A DNA stretch of 24,063 bases from a virus, in the IMG/VR virus record IMGVR_UViG_3300042480_001165, positions 1 to 24,063 of that record. The stretch is one strand, 5' to 3'. The translations under genes and the position numbers were made by a program. Each line of letters begins with the position of its first letter. Position 1 is the stretch's first letter. This document shows, piece by piece, positions 17,290 through 24,063 of the stretch. Below the pieces are notes generated by a model. It made no database searches. It saw nothing but the letters and a program-made list of their open reading frames with translations, and was not told where the DNA came from.

Positions 17290-17337
17290 TTTTCGGCTCA
17301 CTTTTCGCCGCACTTTTCACTCAACTGAAAGCATATA

Positions 17338-18063
17338 ATGCAATACGATTCTTTTTATTTTTTACATGTACCTAAAAGCGATGGTAGAAGATTTACCGAT
17401 AGTATAGTTATTCCTTTAAAAAATAGCAACCCAGAATTTACAGTGTACAACCAAGAAGAGTATATTCCTGTAAACGAAAACGATCAATCACCTTTTCATC
17501 ACCAAGGATGGGACTCAAGAATAACTGATAGCACATACATTGTAATGATAATGAGGGACCCAATCGAAAGAGCGGTAAGCTGGTATATAGATAGAATTAA
17601 AGCAGATGTCAAAAATACCCCAGGATATAATAAAAATACAAAGGTGCATTTGTTAAAAGATAAGTTTATAAATTATGTAAATACAGACTCAAGATTTTAT
17701 AATCCAGTAAGCAAATGCCTACTAAACGACTTAGGCAAAGACAGATCCTTTCTTACAAACAATAGTCCTATAAAAAATATAGATTTAGTGTTTGAAAGAG
17801 CGCTTAGAGTCAATATGATTATCAAAATGAATACTTTTATGGAATGCGACAAAAATCTTATATCTGAAAAAATAACAAAAGATTTATATCTCAATAAGAT
17901 AATACCCGATCTAGATGTTTTTAAAGAAACAGATTATTACACTAACTCTGAATCAAAAGAGCTATATTTATCTTTAACAGATTCAGATAAAGAAAATATA
18001 AAAAAGAATTTAATGTTAGACTACTATATATATAATAACGAGGATCTATTTTGGAAGCCATAA
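17338..18063 (+). CDS. Sulfotransferase-family protein, copy 1 (241 aa)
   Basis: Two PAPS-binding motifs of the Sulfotransfer_2-type family are visible: the 5'-phosphosulfate loop FYFLHVPKSDGRRF (about residues 6-19, like HIPKTGGT) and the 3'-phosphate motif RDPIERAVSWY (73-83). The C-terminal DYYIYNNEDLFWKP fits the family's end. It would transfer sulfate from PAPS to an acceptor, probably a sugar or tyrosine. The next gene is a paralogue whose start overlaps its last 13 bases. Confidence 0.75.
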   Translation: MQYDSFYFLHVPKSDGRRFTDSIVIPLKNSNPEFTVYNQEEYIPVNENDQSPFHHQGWDSRITDSTYIVMIMRDPIERAVSWYIDRIKADVKNTPGYNKNTKVHLLKDKFINYVNTDSRFYNPVSKCLLNDLGKDRSFLTNNSPIKNIDLVFERALRVNMIIKMNTFMECDKNLISEKITKDLYLNKIIPDLDVFKETDYYTNSESKELYLSLTDSDKENIKKNLMLDYYIYNNEDLFWKP

Positions 18064-18815
18064 AATATAATTCATTTTATTTTTTACATATGGCTAAATG
18101 TGATGGAAGAAGGTTTATAGATTCTATTGTTAAGCCTCTTATAAAATCAAATCCTGATTTAGAATGCTATACTGAGTATTATACTAAACATCATGAGTGG
18201 ATTTCTTCAGACAACCTTGCAATAAGAGAAGAAGATATGGCACACCAGGGTTGGGACTCAAGAATATCAGAAAACACCTATATTGTTTCAATACTTAGAG
18301 ATCCCATAGAAAGAGCTGCAAGTTGGTATGCTATGGTGGTAGACAATAAAGTAAAGGTTAAAATAGGTTCCAGGAAAGAAACAAATTTGCATCTAGATAA
18401 AAATAAATTTATTGATTTTGTAGCAAAAAATACTAGGTTCCATAATTACTATAGCAAAATGATTTTAAATGATTTTACAAATAATGGGTCTATTATATTT
18501 GACAACTCTTCTCTTAAAGACGAAGAAAATATTAAGTTAATACTATCCAGGATTAAAACAATTAATCTTCTTTTAAAAATGAAAGATCTTATTAATATTG
18601 ATAATGTGCAAATATCTAAAAAAATTATAGATGACTTAGGCAGCAATAGTTTTTATCCAGCTTTAGAAAAAAACAAAAACTCAAAACCTTACACTCTTCC
18701 TGCCTCTAAATTACTTTATGATTCTTTAACGGAAGATGATAAGGGTAAACTAAAACAGTATATGGATCTAGACTATGCTATATATAACGACAACTCCTTG
18801 TTTTGGAAACCATAA
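18051..18815 (+). CDS. Sulfotransferase-family protein, copy 2 (254 aa), TTG start
   Basis: This paralogue of the preceding gene has FYFLHMAKCDGRRF (about 9-22) and RDPIERAASWY (83-93), sharing HQGWDSRI and the LFWKP end. Ser is replaced by Cys in the first loop. The TTG start has GAGGA six bases upstream and overlaps the first copy, so the two are cotranslated. Divergence suggests different acceptors or a heteromeric enzyme; that is inference. Confidence 0.75.
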   Translation: MEAIKYNSFYFLHMAKCDGRRFIDSIVKPLIKSNPDLECYTEYYTKHHEWISSDNLAIREEDMAHQGWDSRISENTYIVSILRDPIERAASWYAMVVDNKVKVKIGSRKETNLHLDKNKFIDFVAKNTRFHNYYSKMILNDFTNNGSIIFDNSSLKDEENIKLILSRIKTINLLLKMKDLINIDNVQISKKIIDDLGSNSFYPALEKNKNSKPYTLPASKLLYDSLTEDDKGKLKQYMDLDYAIYNDNSLFWKP

Positions 18816-18830
18816 GGGCTATGGTATAAT
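18803..18830 (+). promoter_or_regulatory. Extended -10 promoter of leaderless gene 18836
   Basis: TTGGAA (18803-18808), a 16-base spacer ending TGG, and TATAAT (18825-18830) lie 5 bases before the ATG at 18836. The -35 lies inside the end of the upstream gene. Confidence 0.7.
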
Positions 18831-18835
18831 TAATT

Positions 18836-19903
18836 ATGGAATTTATAGAGCTAACAAAAGACGTACTGCTTATTAAGAATGCAGTAAATGACCCACAAAA
18901 ACTATATGATATTTTAAAAAAATCAAAAACAGAAGAGATTAACTTCTTTGGTCCTTGGACAGACTGGAAACCTTGGGGAGAATACTCTAAGGCATATCCA
19001 AGGCAAGAAGCTGGGTGGCAAGACTGCCCAACAGAAGGTGGACAGTTTGTAACAGAAGTTATGAACTCATTTTTTGCAGCTCTAAAATACTACAAAGAAA
19101 ATTGTTTGAATAAAGAATACTTTGAACTTTGGGGAGAAGATCCTAATATACCAACTTCATGGTTAGAGCTAGTTGACCAACCAGGATATTCAAGAGAAGA
19201 TACTCATATGTTTAAAAATCCAGCAAGATGGGAATACGGAGACCTTCTAATTGCAGAAACTATAAATACAAATCCAAAGAGTGCATATGCTATGGAATTT
19301 CATAAAGATAGAAGAATGTGGTTAACTGGAGCCCCCGCATTTTTTAACTATAATGTTTACATAAACGATGATTATGAAGGCGGCGAGATTCAGTTTATAG
19401 ATGAAGAGTCAGCTGAAAAGTCTTTTTATGTTGATCAAAATGGAGAAGAAAAAGAGTGCTGGATGATTGATGATCCAGTAATATACAAAATGGAAGCTGG
19501 AGATGGAATGTTATTTAGAACAGATCACCCACATTCAGTTTTTCCAATAAAAGGTCATAAGTTTTACGTTAGACATTTTTTAATGGCTAAACAGCCACAA
19601 GAGTTTAGAGACCTAAGACAATCTCTTTCCGAAGAAGACTTTGCTGCAAAGATGGCACAAATAGAAAAAGATGGATTTGAGAATAATCAGTGGCATGGTA
19701 GATTATTTGCTACAAAAGAAGATATAGATGATGCAGGACATCCAAGAACAAAGAAATTTGTTTTAAAGTCTGGTAACCGTGATCTTGTTTCAAAGCCAGG
19801 TAGATATTCTTATGATGAAAATGAATCTGCTATGCCTATATACGCAACAGATCATCTCTACGATTTTAATGATAGAAAAGACGATATTAAGCTAGAGGAT
19901 TAA
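18836..19903 (+). CDS. Large 2OG-Fe(II) oxygenase (355 aa), leaderless
   Basis: The iron ligands are His156 and Asp158 (AMEFHKDRRMW) and a distal His at 233 (TDHPHSVFPI), with Arg246 in KFYVRHF to bind 2-oxoglutarate. INDDYEGGEIQF is characteristic of the fold. The N-terminal 150 residues are extra relative to minimal phage oxygenases, and a C-terminal extension follows. The ATG is 5 bases after an extended -10, so the mRNA should be leaderless. The substrate is unknown; nearby sulfotransferases hint at a decoration pathway. Confidence 0.82.
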   Translation: MEFIELTKDVLLIKNAVNDPQKLYDILKKSKTEEINFFGPWTDWKPWGEYSKAYPRQEAGWQDCPTEGGQFVTEVMNSFFAALKYYKENCLNKEYFELWGEDPNIPTSWLELVDQPGYSREDTHMFKNPARWEYGDLLIAETINTNPKSAYAMEFHKDRRMWLTGAPAFFNYNVYINDDYEGGEIQFIDEESAEKSFYVDQNGEEKECWMIDDPVIYKMEAGDGMLFRTDHPHSVFPIKGHKFYVRHFLMAKQPQEFRDLRQSLSEEDFAAKMAQIEKDGFENNQWHGRLFATKEDIDDAGHPRTKKFVLKSGNRDLVSKPGRYSYDENESAMPIYATDHLYDFNDRKDDIKLED

Positions 19904-19904
19904 A

Positions 19905-20453
19905 TTAAATAATATTGGCAGTGCCGCTAGTAACTTCAGAAGCATGTTGTTCGCTAAACACTTCGCCTTCCCAATCTTCAGTTCCATCTTTAGGTGCTAT
20001 TCCATTTTGCCATTTTTGAACAGAAAAGAATACTCCACCTTCTGGCCCAAAGTCACCATTGTGCATATCTCCTGGTAAAATTCTTAAGAAGTCTCCTCTA
20101 TTTTTGGATTGATAAATTTTTGTTGTATCAACTAAATTAAAATCTTCTGTTTCTAGCTCACCATTTTTAAAGAAATTTATTTGACCACCAGCATAAACTT
20201 CAAAGTTATCCATATTTGGATGTTTGTGTTTTGGAATAATTGAGTCTGGATCCATTATTACTAATTGAACTTGAAAAGGACCCTTGGTGTACCAGTTTAA
20301 AGTATAAGCTCTTTTTTCTTCATTAAAATATGTAACCTTAAAAGGTTTAAGAAAAGGCATTAATCCAATATGTGGACCAGAATTTAAAAACCAGTTTAAA
20401 AAATCTTCAAGTGAGTGAGACTCATTCCAATCTTGATCTTTAAATATTGACAT
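19905..20453 (-). CDS. Cupin-domain protein (182 aa)
   Basis: Cupin motif 1 is PKHKHPNMDNFEVYAGG (two His and a Glu as metal ligands) and motif 2 is LPGDMHNGDFG (distal His). The fold binds a metal and could act as an isomerase, dioxygenase or sensor; no substrate can be named. The start has GGGGAG eight bases upstream. It ends one base from the convergent oxygenase gene and lies 16 bases after the 20470 gene. Confidence 0.75.
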   Translation of the reverse strand: MSIFKDQDWNESHSLEDFLNWFLNSGPHIGLMPFLKPFKVTYFNEEKRAYTLNWYTKGPFQVQLVIMDPDSIIPKHKHPNMDNFEVYAGGQINFFKNGELETEDFNLVDTTKIYQSKNRGDFLRILPGDMHNGDFGPEGGVFFSVQKWQNGIAPKDGTEDWEGEVFSEQHASEVTSGTANII

Positions 20454-20469
20454 AATCTATCTCCCCTGT

Positions 20470-20631
20470 TTATTTTTTAATAAAAAAAATAAAAGCTGAT
20501 TTTATGGTTTTTTTAATTTTTCTTAAAAAATCTTCAACTTTTTTTTCAGCTTTTGCTTCAGGAGATTCTTGGTATGCATCAGTATGAAACCTAGGGCTTC
20601 TCATTGCTTTTGAAAAATGATCTCTTGCCAT
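20470..20631 (-). CDS. Basic small protein with hydrophobic tail (53 aa)
   Basis: I choose the ATG at 20631 over upstream starts because it lies 9 bases after an extended -10 (TGC-TATAAT). The product (MARDHFSKAMRSPRF, then EKKVEDFLRKIKKTIKSAFI) has a basic amphipathic C-terminal segment ending FIFFIKK that could associate with membrane. Function is unknown. Confidence 0.6.
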   Translation of the reverse strand: MARDHFSKAMRSPRFHTDAYQESPEAKAEKKVEDFLRKIKKTIKSAFIFFIKK

Positions 20632-20640
20632 AATAATATC

Positions 20641-20649
20641 ATTATAGCA
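20641..20649 (-). promoter_or_regulatory. Extended -10 promoter of gene 20631
   Basis: On the minus strand TGC precedes TATAAT (20646-20641). It lies directly after the 20654-20681 terminator hairpin, marking the start of a new unit. Confidence 0.6.
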
Positions 20650-20653
20650 CAAA

Positions 20654-20727
20654 CCCCAATTGGAGGCGGATCCAATTGGGGTTGTTAGCATTTGCATGCT
20701 AGATGTAGGGATTTAAATCAACCTACA
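20654..20727 (-). terminator. Terminator region of lysis-type operon
   Basis: CCCCAATTGGA (20654-20664) pairs perfectly with TCCAATTGGGG (20671-20681); on the minus strand TTTG follows. Two smaller hairpins lie nearer the gene, TAGCAT/ATGCTA (about 20686-20701) and TGTAGG/CCTACA (about 20704-20727). Confidence 0.65.
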
Positions 20728-20918
20728 CTATTTTGTATATCAGGAAAATTTTCTACAAGATTGTCTAGAACTTTTTCCATACACTTTTTAATAACTTCAT
20801 CCATAACTTCAATCTGTGATTCAGCAGATGTTTTTTCAACACCACTTTCAATAGCTAAGTCTACATTTGCTTTCTTAAAAGAGTGCACCATTATGCTTAA
20901 AACTAAATCTTTATTCAT
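20718..20918 (-). CDS. Hypothetical helical protein (66 aa)
   Basis: A strong ribosome site GGAGGAA precedes the ATG, which overlaps the upstream gene by 8 bases. The product is helical (MVHSFKKANVDLAIESGVEK; MDEVIKKCMEKVLDNLVENF). It is the last gene of the operon from 22079. Function is unknown. Confidence 0.65.
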   Translation of the reverse strand: MNKDLVLSIMVHSFKKANVDLAIESGVEKTSAESQIEVMDEVIKKCMEKVLDNLVENFPDIQNSVG

Positions 20919-21123
20919 TTTCTTCCTCCGCTCTAAATGCTGGGCTGGGACCTAGCAAAAAACCTTCTTTGTGATATTCTATCATTTTTTTTATTTTAAT
21001 GTCATCCTCTTCGCCTCTAGATTGTATATTTGCAATTAAGGTAAGCACGTCGTAAATCCTATGTAGCATTATATAGTTAACCATAGGAAGATTATCTTCT
21101 AGATTATCTCTATTTTCATTCAT
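20911..21123 (-). CDS. Hypothetical helical protein (70 aa)
   Basis: It overlaps both neighbours by 8 bases. The product is a helical acidic protein (MVNYIMLHRIYDVLTLIANI; GEEDDIKIKKMIEYHKEGFL). A heptad-like pattern in the first half could give a coiled coil. Function is unknown. Confidence 0.62.
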   Translation of the reverse strand: MNENRDNLEDNLPMVNYIMLHRIYDVLTLIANIQSRGEEDDIKIKKMIEYHKEGFLLGPSPAFRAEEENE

Positions 21124-21307
21124 CTTTATTTTTTAGGCTTTCTATAGCCTCATCAATTGTTGAAGCCCCTTTTAACTTTAAATCTTCTAAATATGTAACA
21201 AATGAATTTAAAACTCTTTCACTAATTAAAATTGTATTCATATGCACACACGGAATGCTTCTAGCTATCTGCTTTCTTATCTCTAAGTTATATTGACTTT
21301 CCTGCAT
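21116..21307 (-). CDS. Hypothetical helical protein (63 aa)
   Basis: The product (LEIRKQIARSIPCVHMNTIL; FVTYLEDLKLKGASTIDEAI) is helical and similar in size and style to its two downstream neighbours. It overlaps the zinc-ribbon gene by 20 bases. Function is unknown. Confidence 0.62.
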   Translation of the reverse strand: MQESQYNLEIRKQIARSIPCVHMNTILISERVLNSFVTYLEDLKLKGASTIDEAIESLKNKDE

Positions 21308-21506
21308 TTTTAATTTCCAATTCCATTTTTTTATAAAGAGACATGCCGATGTGGCTCTTATATTTACAAGACATGCAATAAATAAATATTTCGTCTTTTT
21401 CGTCTAAGTTAGAAAAGAGAAGGCCTTGATCTAATGGGCAAGCCATTTCTGAAACAAGACCTTCTCTCGAAAGACTTAGATATTCAGATACTAATTGTAT
21501 CTTAAT
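21288..21506 (-). CDS. Zinc-ribbon phage protein (72 aa), possible AUU start
   Basis: The frame opens right after the muralytic gene's stop. Cys23 (MACPLDQGLLFSNLDEKDE) and Cys44/Cys47 (YCMSCKYKSHIG) form a zinc-ribbon-like pattern I recognise from actinophage proteins. GAAGGGA overlaps the upstream stop and is ideally placed for ATT at 21506 as start; the first in-frame ATG (21446) would give 52 aa, with AGAGAAGG 13 bases away. No ATG, GTG or TTG occurs between. I prefer the AUU start but it is unproven. Confidence 0.6.
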   Translation of the reverse strand: MKIQLVSEYLSLSREGLVSEMACPLDQGLLFSNLDEKDEIFIYCMSCKYKSHIGMSLYKKMELEIKNAGKSI

Positions 21507-21518
21507 AATAAATCCCTT

Positions 21519-22079
21519 CTAACTCTTAGATGGAAACTTGCTTAGCCACTCTTTTGTTCGAGGAGTTAAGCCTTTCCATGACGACCAATCTTGACCGCCA
21601 TTGGTCATATAATACGTTATCTCTGCGTTGATTGCTGGATCAAATAACGAATAGTTACTGTCCAGTTTGAATTTTTCTTTACGATCATTACCTAGGTTTC
21701 CCAACATGTTAATCTGAAAAATTCCATAGGAACTGTCTCCAGTTTTCCTGTTGCCGTTATAAGCCATTGGGCGTCCATTAGACTCCTTTTTAGCTACAGC
21801 CCACGCCATTTTAAGGGCGCTACCCTCAAAGCCTACAGCCTTGAGAAGTTCAACCAATTCTTTGTCTGTTAAAGACTCTGATGGTTTCCACACAGTATTG
21901 CTGAATTGCTCCAGCTTTTCCTTGTTAAGTTGTGCTTCGGTTTTTACATCTGGTTTTACAACCAGAGCAGATGCTGATTGAATTATTTCTGGTTGACCAG
22001 CAAATAAAAACAATACAAACACTGATATTGCAACATAGTGATGTAAAACATCGCTAAGTTTTTGTTTTATATTCTCCAT
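21519..22079 (-). CDS. Membrane-anchored muralytic enzyme, SLT/lysozyme-like (186 aa)
   Basis: The C-terminal domain has AWAVAKKESNGRPMAYN with a catalytic Glu (about residue 99) followed by GDSSYGIFQIN, the core of lytic transglycosylase SLT/goose-type lysozyme folds. Residues 14-28 form a hydrophobic N-terminal helix (signal or signal-anchor), so export does not require a holin. The ATG at 22079 has GGAGG eight bases upstream; the ATG at 22085 and TTG at 22094 are too close to or overlap this site. It could be an endolysin or a cell-wall entry enzyme; it heads an operon to 20718 behind TTGACA-18-TATTCT. Confidence 0.78.
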   Translation of the reverse strand: MENIKQKLSDVLHHYVAISVFVLFLFAGQPEIIQSASALVVKPDVKTEAQLNKEKLEQFSNTVWKPSESLTDKELVELLKAVGFEGSALKMAWAVAKKESNGRPMAYNGNRKTGDSSYGIFQINMLGNLGNDRKEKFKLDSNYSLFDPAINAEITYYMTNGGQDWSSWKGLTPRTKEWLSKFPSKS

Positions 22080-22112
22080 AGGCATTTCCTCCAATAGAGA
22101 TAACGAACTATA

Positions 22113-22142
22113 AGAATACCATTAAAAAGTTTAATCTGTCAA
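22113..22142 (-). promoter_or_regulatory. Promoter of the muralytic operon
   Basis: On the minus strand TTGACA (22142-22137), an 18-base spacer ending TGG, and TATTCT (22118-22113) form an extended -10 promoter. The leader to the ATG is about 27 bases. Confidence 0.65.
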
Positions 22143-22235
22143 CCTGGCACATATAGTATTATTGTTCTAGTTAACTAATAATAAAATGGTTTTTATTGGC
22201 TTTTTATTAATGCTCTTCCTATGTTTAAAAAAGTT

Positions 22236-22244
22236 TGGTAGAAT
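22236..22244 (+). promoter_or_regulatory. Extended -10 promoter of the reductase gene
   Basis: TGG (22236-22238) precedes TAGAAT (22239-22244). No clear -35 is seen. A leader of about 45 bases containing CCGC/GCGG would follow before the TTG start. Confidence 0.45.
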
Positions 22245-22297
22245 AGGACTCTACTTAAATTAAATTATACCGCTAGGCGGAGAAAAAGGTACTATAA

Positions 22298-24063
22298 TTG
22301 TCAAATACTATTGCAAACCCGTATGAAAATTTTATTGCGTTATCACGTTACGCTAGATGGATTCCAGAAGAGAACCGTCGTGAAACGTGGGGTGAAACGG
22401 TGGATAGATATTTTGGCTTTATGCTAAACCACTTGAAAGAAAATTATAATTACATTCCAACTGAAAAGCTTGTAGCGGAATTAAAAGACGGTGTATTTAA
22501 AAGAAACGTTATGCCCTCTATGCGCTCCGTAATGACTTCAGGAGCAGCATTAGAAAGAGATAATGTAGCAGGCTACAATTGTTCATTTGTACCAGTTGAT
22601 TCGCCAAGATCTTTTGATGAAACCATGTATATTCTTATGTGCGGAACAGGTGTTGGTTTTTCTGTTGAATATAAGTATATTAACAAGCTTCCTTCCGTCC
22701 CAGAAACATTTGAAAAGTCTACAACAGTAATTACAGTAGAAGATTCAAAGCAAGGTTGGGCAAAAGCTTACCGTGAGCTTCTTGCATTACTTTGGTCAGG
22801 ACAAATTCCAGCAGTTGATGTTTCAAAGGTTCGCCCAGCTGGCGCACGTTTAAAAACAATGGGAGGCAGATCTTCAGGTCCTCAACCTTTGGTCAATCTT
22901 TTTGATTTTACAATCGCAAAGTTTAAATCAGCAGCAGGAAGAAACTTAAAGCCCATAGAGGCGCATGACATTATGTGCAAAATTGGTGAAGTTGTTGTTG
23001 TTGGAGGGGTTCGTCGATCAGCTATGATTTCTCTTTCAAATATTAACGATATTGAAATGGCCGCAGCTAAATCAGGAAACTGGTGGGAAAACAATACGCA
23101 ACGTGCTCTTTCAAATAACTCTGTAGCTTATTCTCGCAAGCCAGACATGGAACAATTTATTGCAGAATGGAAATCCCTTTATGATTCAAAATCAGGAGAG
23201 CGTGGAATATATAATGTTGCAGCAGCTCAAAAGCAAGCCTCAAAGTATGGACGAAGAGATCCAGAAATTCATTACGGAACAAACCCTTGCTCAGAAATTA
23301 TTTTGCGTCCTTATCAATTTTGTAATCTTTCAGAAGTCGTACTACGTGAAAGCGATACAAAGAAAGATATTGAGCGCAAAGTTGAGCTTGCAACAATCCT
23401 TGGAACCTGGCAAGCAACATTAACAGATTTTAAGTATCTTAGAAAAATTTGGAAAGATAACACAGAAGAGGAAAGGCTTTTGGGCGTTTCCCTTACTGGA
23501 CAGTTTGGTCATAAGTTTATGTCTGGAAAAGAAGACATGGTTGCATTAGAGGCTTTTTTAATGTCTATGCGTGAAAAAGCAAGAGACACAAATAAAGAAG
23601 AGGCTAGCAAGATAGGAATTCCAGAGTCAGCAGCAATTACATGCGTAAAACCTTCTGGAACAGTATCTCAGCTTGTAGGAGTATCTTCAGGAATGCATCC
23701 ATGGCATTCTCCATACTACATTCGAACAGTTCGTGGATCTAAAGGAGATCCTATTTCTGTTTTTTTAAAAGAAGTTGGAATTCCAGTAGAAGATGATGTT
23801 ATGAAGCCAAATGAAACTTATGTTTTTTCATTTCCAGTAAAAGCTCCAGAAGGCGCAATTGTTAGAAGCGACCTGACTGCCCTAGATCACTTAAACACTT
23901 GGTTAATTTATCAACGTGCATGGTGTGAACACAAGCCATCTATTACCGTTTCTGTAAAAGAAGATGAGTGGATGGAAGTGGGCGCCTGGGTATACAAGCA
24001 CTTTGATGAAGTTTCTGGAATCTCATTTTTGCCTCATTCAGATCATACTTATAAGCAAGCCCC
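22298..24063 (+). CDS. nrdJ: Class II adenosylcobalamin-dependent ribonucleotide reductase (RTPR-type), 3' end outside window
   Basis: The frame is open from TTG 22298 (AAAAAGG eight bases upstream) to the window end, 588 codons. The N terminus YARWIPEENRRETWGETVDRY, the segment AGYNCSFV (Cys95), MCGTGVGFSVE, and the catalytic loop NPCSEIILRPYQFCNLSE (Asn329, Cys331, Glu333, Cys342) match the monomeric RTPR-type reductase; the 11-residue spacing between the thiyl Cys and the second redox Cys equals that of Lactobacillus RTPR. ITCVKPSGTVSQ and FLPHSDHTYKQAP follow. It supplies deoxyribonucleotides for phage replication and needs host or imported B12, but no oxygen. No intein is visible. Confidence 0.93.
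   Translation, partial: MSNTIANPYENFIALSRYARWIPEENRRETWGETVDRYFGFMLNHLKENYNYIPTEKLVAELKDGVFKRNVMPSMRSVMTSGAALERDNVAGYNCSFVPVDSPRSFDETMYILMCGTGVGFSVEYKYINKLPSVPETFEKSTTVITVEDSKQGWAKAYRELLALLWSGQIPAVDVSKVRPAGARLKTMGGRSSGPQPLVNLFDFTIAKFKSAAGRNLKPIEAHDIMCKIGEVVVVGGVRRSAMISLSNINDIEMAAAKSGNWWENNTQRALSNNSVAYSRKPDMEQFIAEWKSLYDSKSGERGIYNVAAAQKQASKYGRRDPEIHYGTNPCSEIILRPYQFCNLSEVVLRESDTKKDIERKVELATILGTWQATLTDFKYLRKIWKDNTEEERLLGVSLTGQFGHKFMSGKEDMVALEAFLMSMREKARDTNKEEASKIGIPESAAITCVKPSGTVSQLVGVSSGMHPWHSPYYIRTVRGSKGDPISVFLKEVGIPVEDDVMKPNETYVFSFPVKAPEGAIVRSDLTALDHLNTWLIYQRAWCEHKPSITVSVKEDEWMEVGAWVYKHFDEVSGISFLPHSDHTYKQA

Noticed and set aside
22245-22297. Cobalamin riboswitch before the B12-dependent reductase
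   Set aside because: The leader is only about 45 bases and shows none of the conserved B12-box features.
22882-23423. Open frames inside the reductase gene
   Set aside because: They are out-of-frame shadows of the continuous RTPR-type coding sequence.

Overview
This window looks like part of the genome of an AT-rich tailed phage (or a closely related prophage) of an actinobacterium. The evidence is dense tiny genes with 4-base stop/start overlaps, two tRNA genes, a class II ribonucleotide reductase, a DUF932 (phage/plasmid-like) protein, an Api92-like protein, a DUF7455-like zinc protein, a small Lsr2-C-terminal-like DNA-binding protein, a muralytic enzyme, many apparently leaderless genes, and CRP/GlxR-type palindromes TGTGA-N6-TCACA of the kind known from Actinobacteria. 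No virion structural gene is visible. Host assignment is inference; an uncultivated aquatic host is possible but not shown.

Layout. 1-4073 (+): a 2OG-Fe(II) oxygenase, a chain of overlapping mini-genes, a glutathione-peroxidase-family gene, a small membrane protein, zinc-ribbon mini-genes and two further 2OG-Fe(II) oxygenases. 4074-4565: non-coding convergent junction. 4566-15525 (-): about 37 mostly tiny genes in at least 14 short transcription units, plus tRNA-Asp(GTC). 15784-15894 (+): a leaderless zinc mini-gene. 15878-16690 (-): a putative SGNH/WcbI-like enzyme. 16946-19903 (+): a membrane peptide, tRNA-Ile(UAU), a leaderless small gene, two tandem sulfotransferase paralogues and a large 2OG-Fe(II) oxygenase. 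19905-22079 (-): a cupin gene and a small basic gene, then a lysis-type operon of a muralytic enzyme and four small genes. 22298-24063 (+): the adenosylcobalamin-dependent ribonucleotide reductase, cut by the window end.

The most striking content is regulatory. On the minus strand between 4.9 and 15.6 kb, fourteen promoters share a box TGTCAG exactly 10 bases upstream of a TANNNT -10 hexamer. That is far too close for an ordinary -35 element and resembles the geometry of activator-dependent phage middle promoters. Ten of the fourteen also have a CRP/GlxR-like palindrome whose centre lies 42.5, 51.5-52.5, 61.5-62.5 or 72.5-73.5 bases upstream of the -10 hexamer, i.e. at helical steps of about 10-11 bases; seven of these palindromes have both half-sites perfect. 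Four of the units additionally carry paired DnaA-box-like sequences 21-23 bases apart, and eight intergenic sites share TTCCAG-N17/18-CGTAA. Together these look like a coordinated set of promoters that read host cAMP/Crp state and perhaps DnaA, with a possible phage-specific factor at the TGTCAG box.

A second promoter class (TATAAT, often with an extended TGn, 5-9 bases before the start codon) drives apparently leaderless genes in the flanking regions. The flanking cargo is metabolic or modifying: oxygenases, sulfotransferases, a hydrolase/acetyltransferase-like enzyme, a peroxidase and nucleotide reduction.
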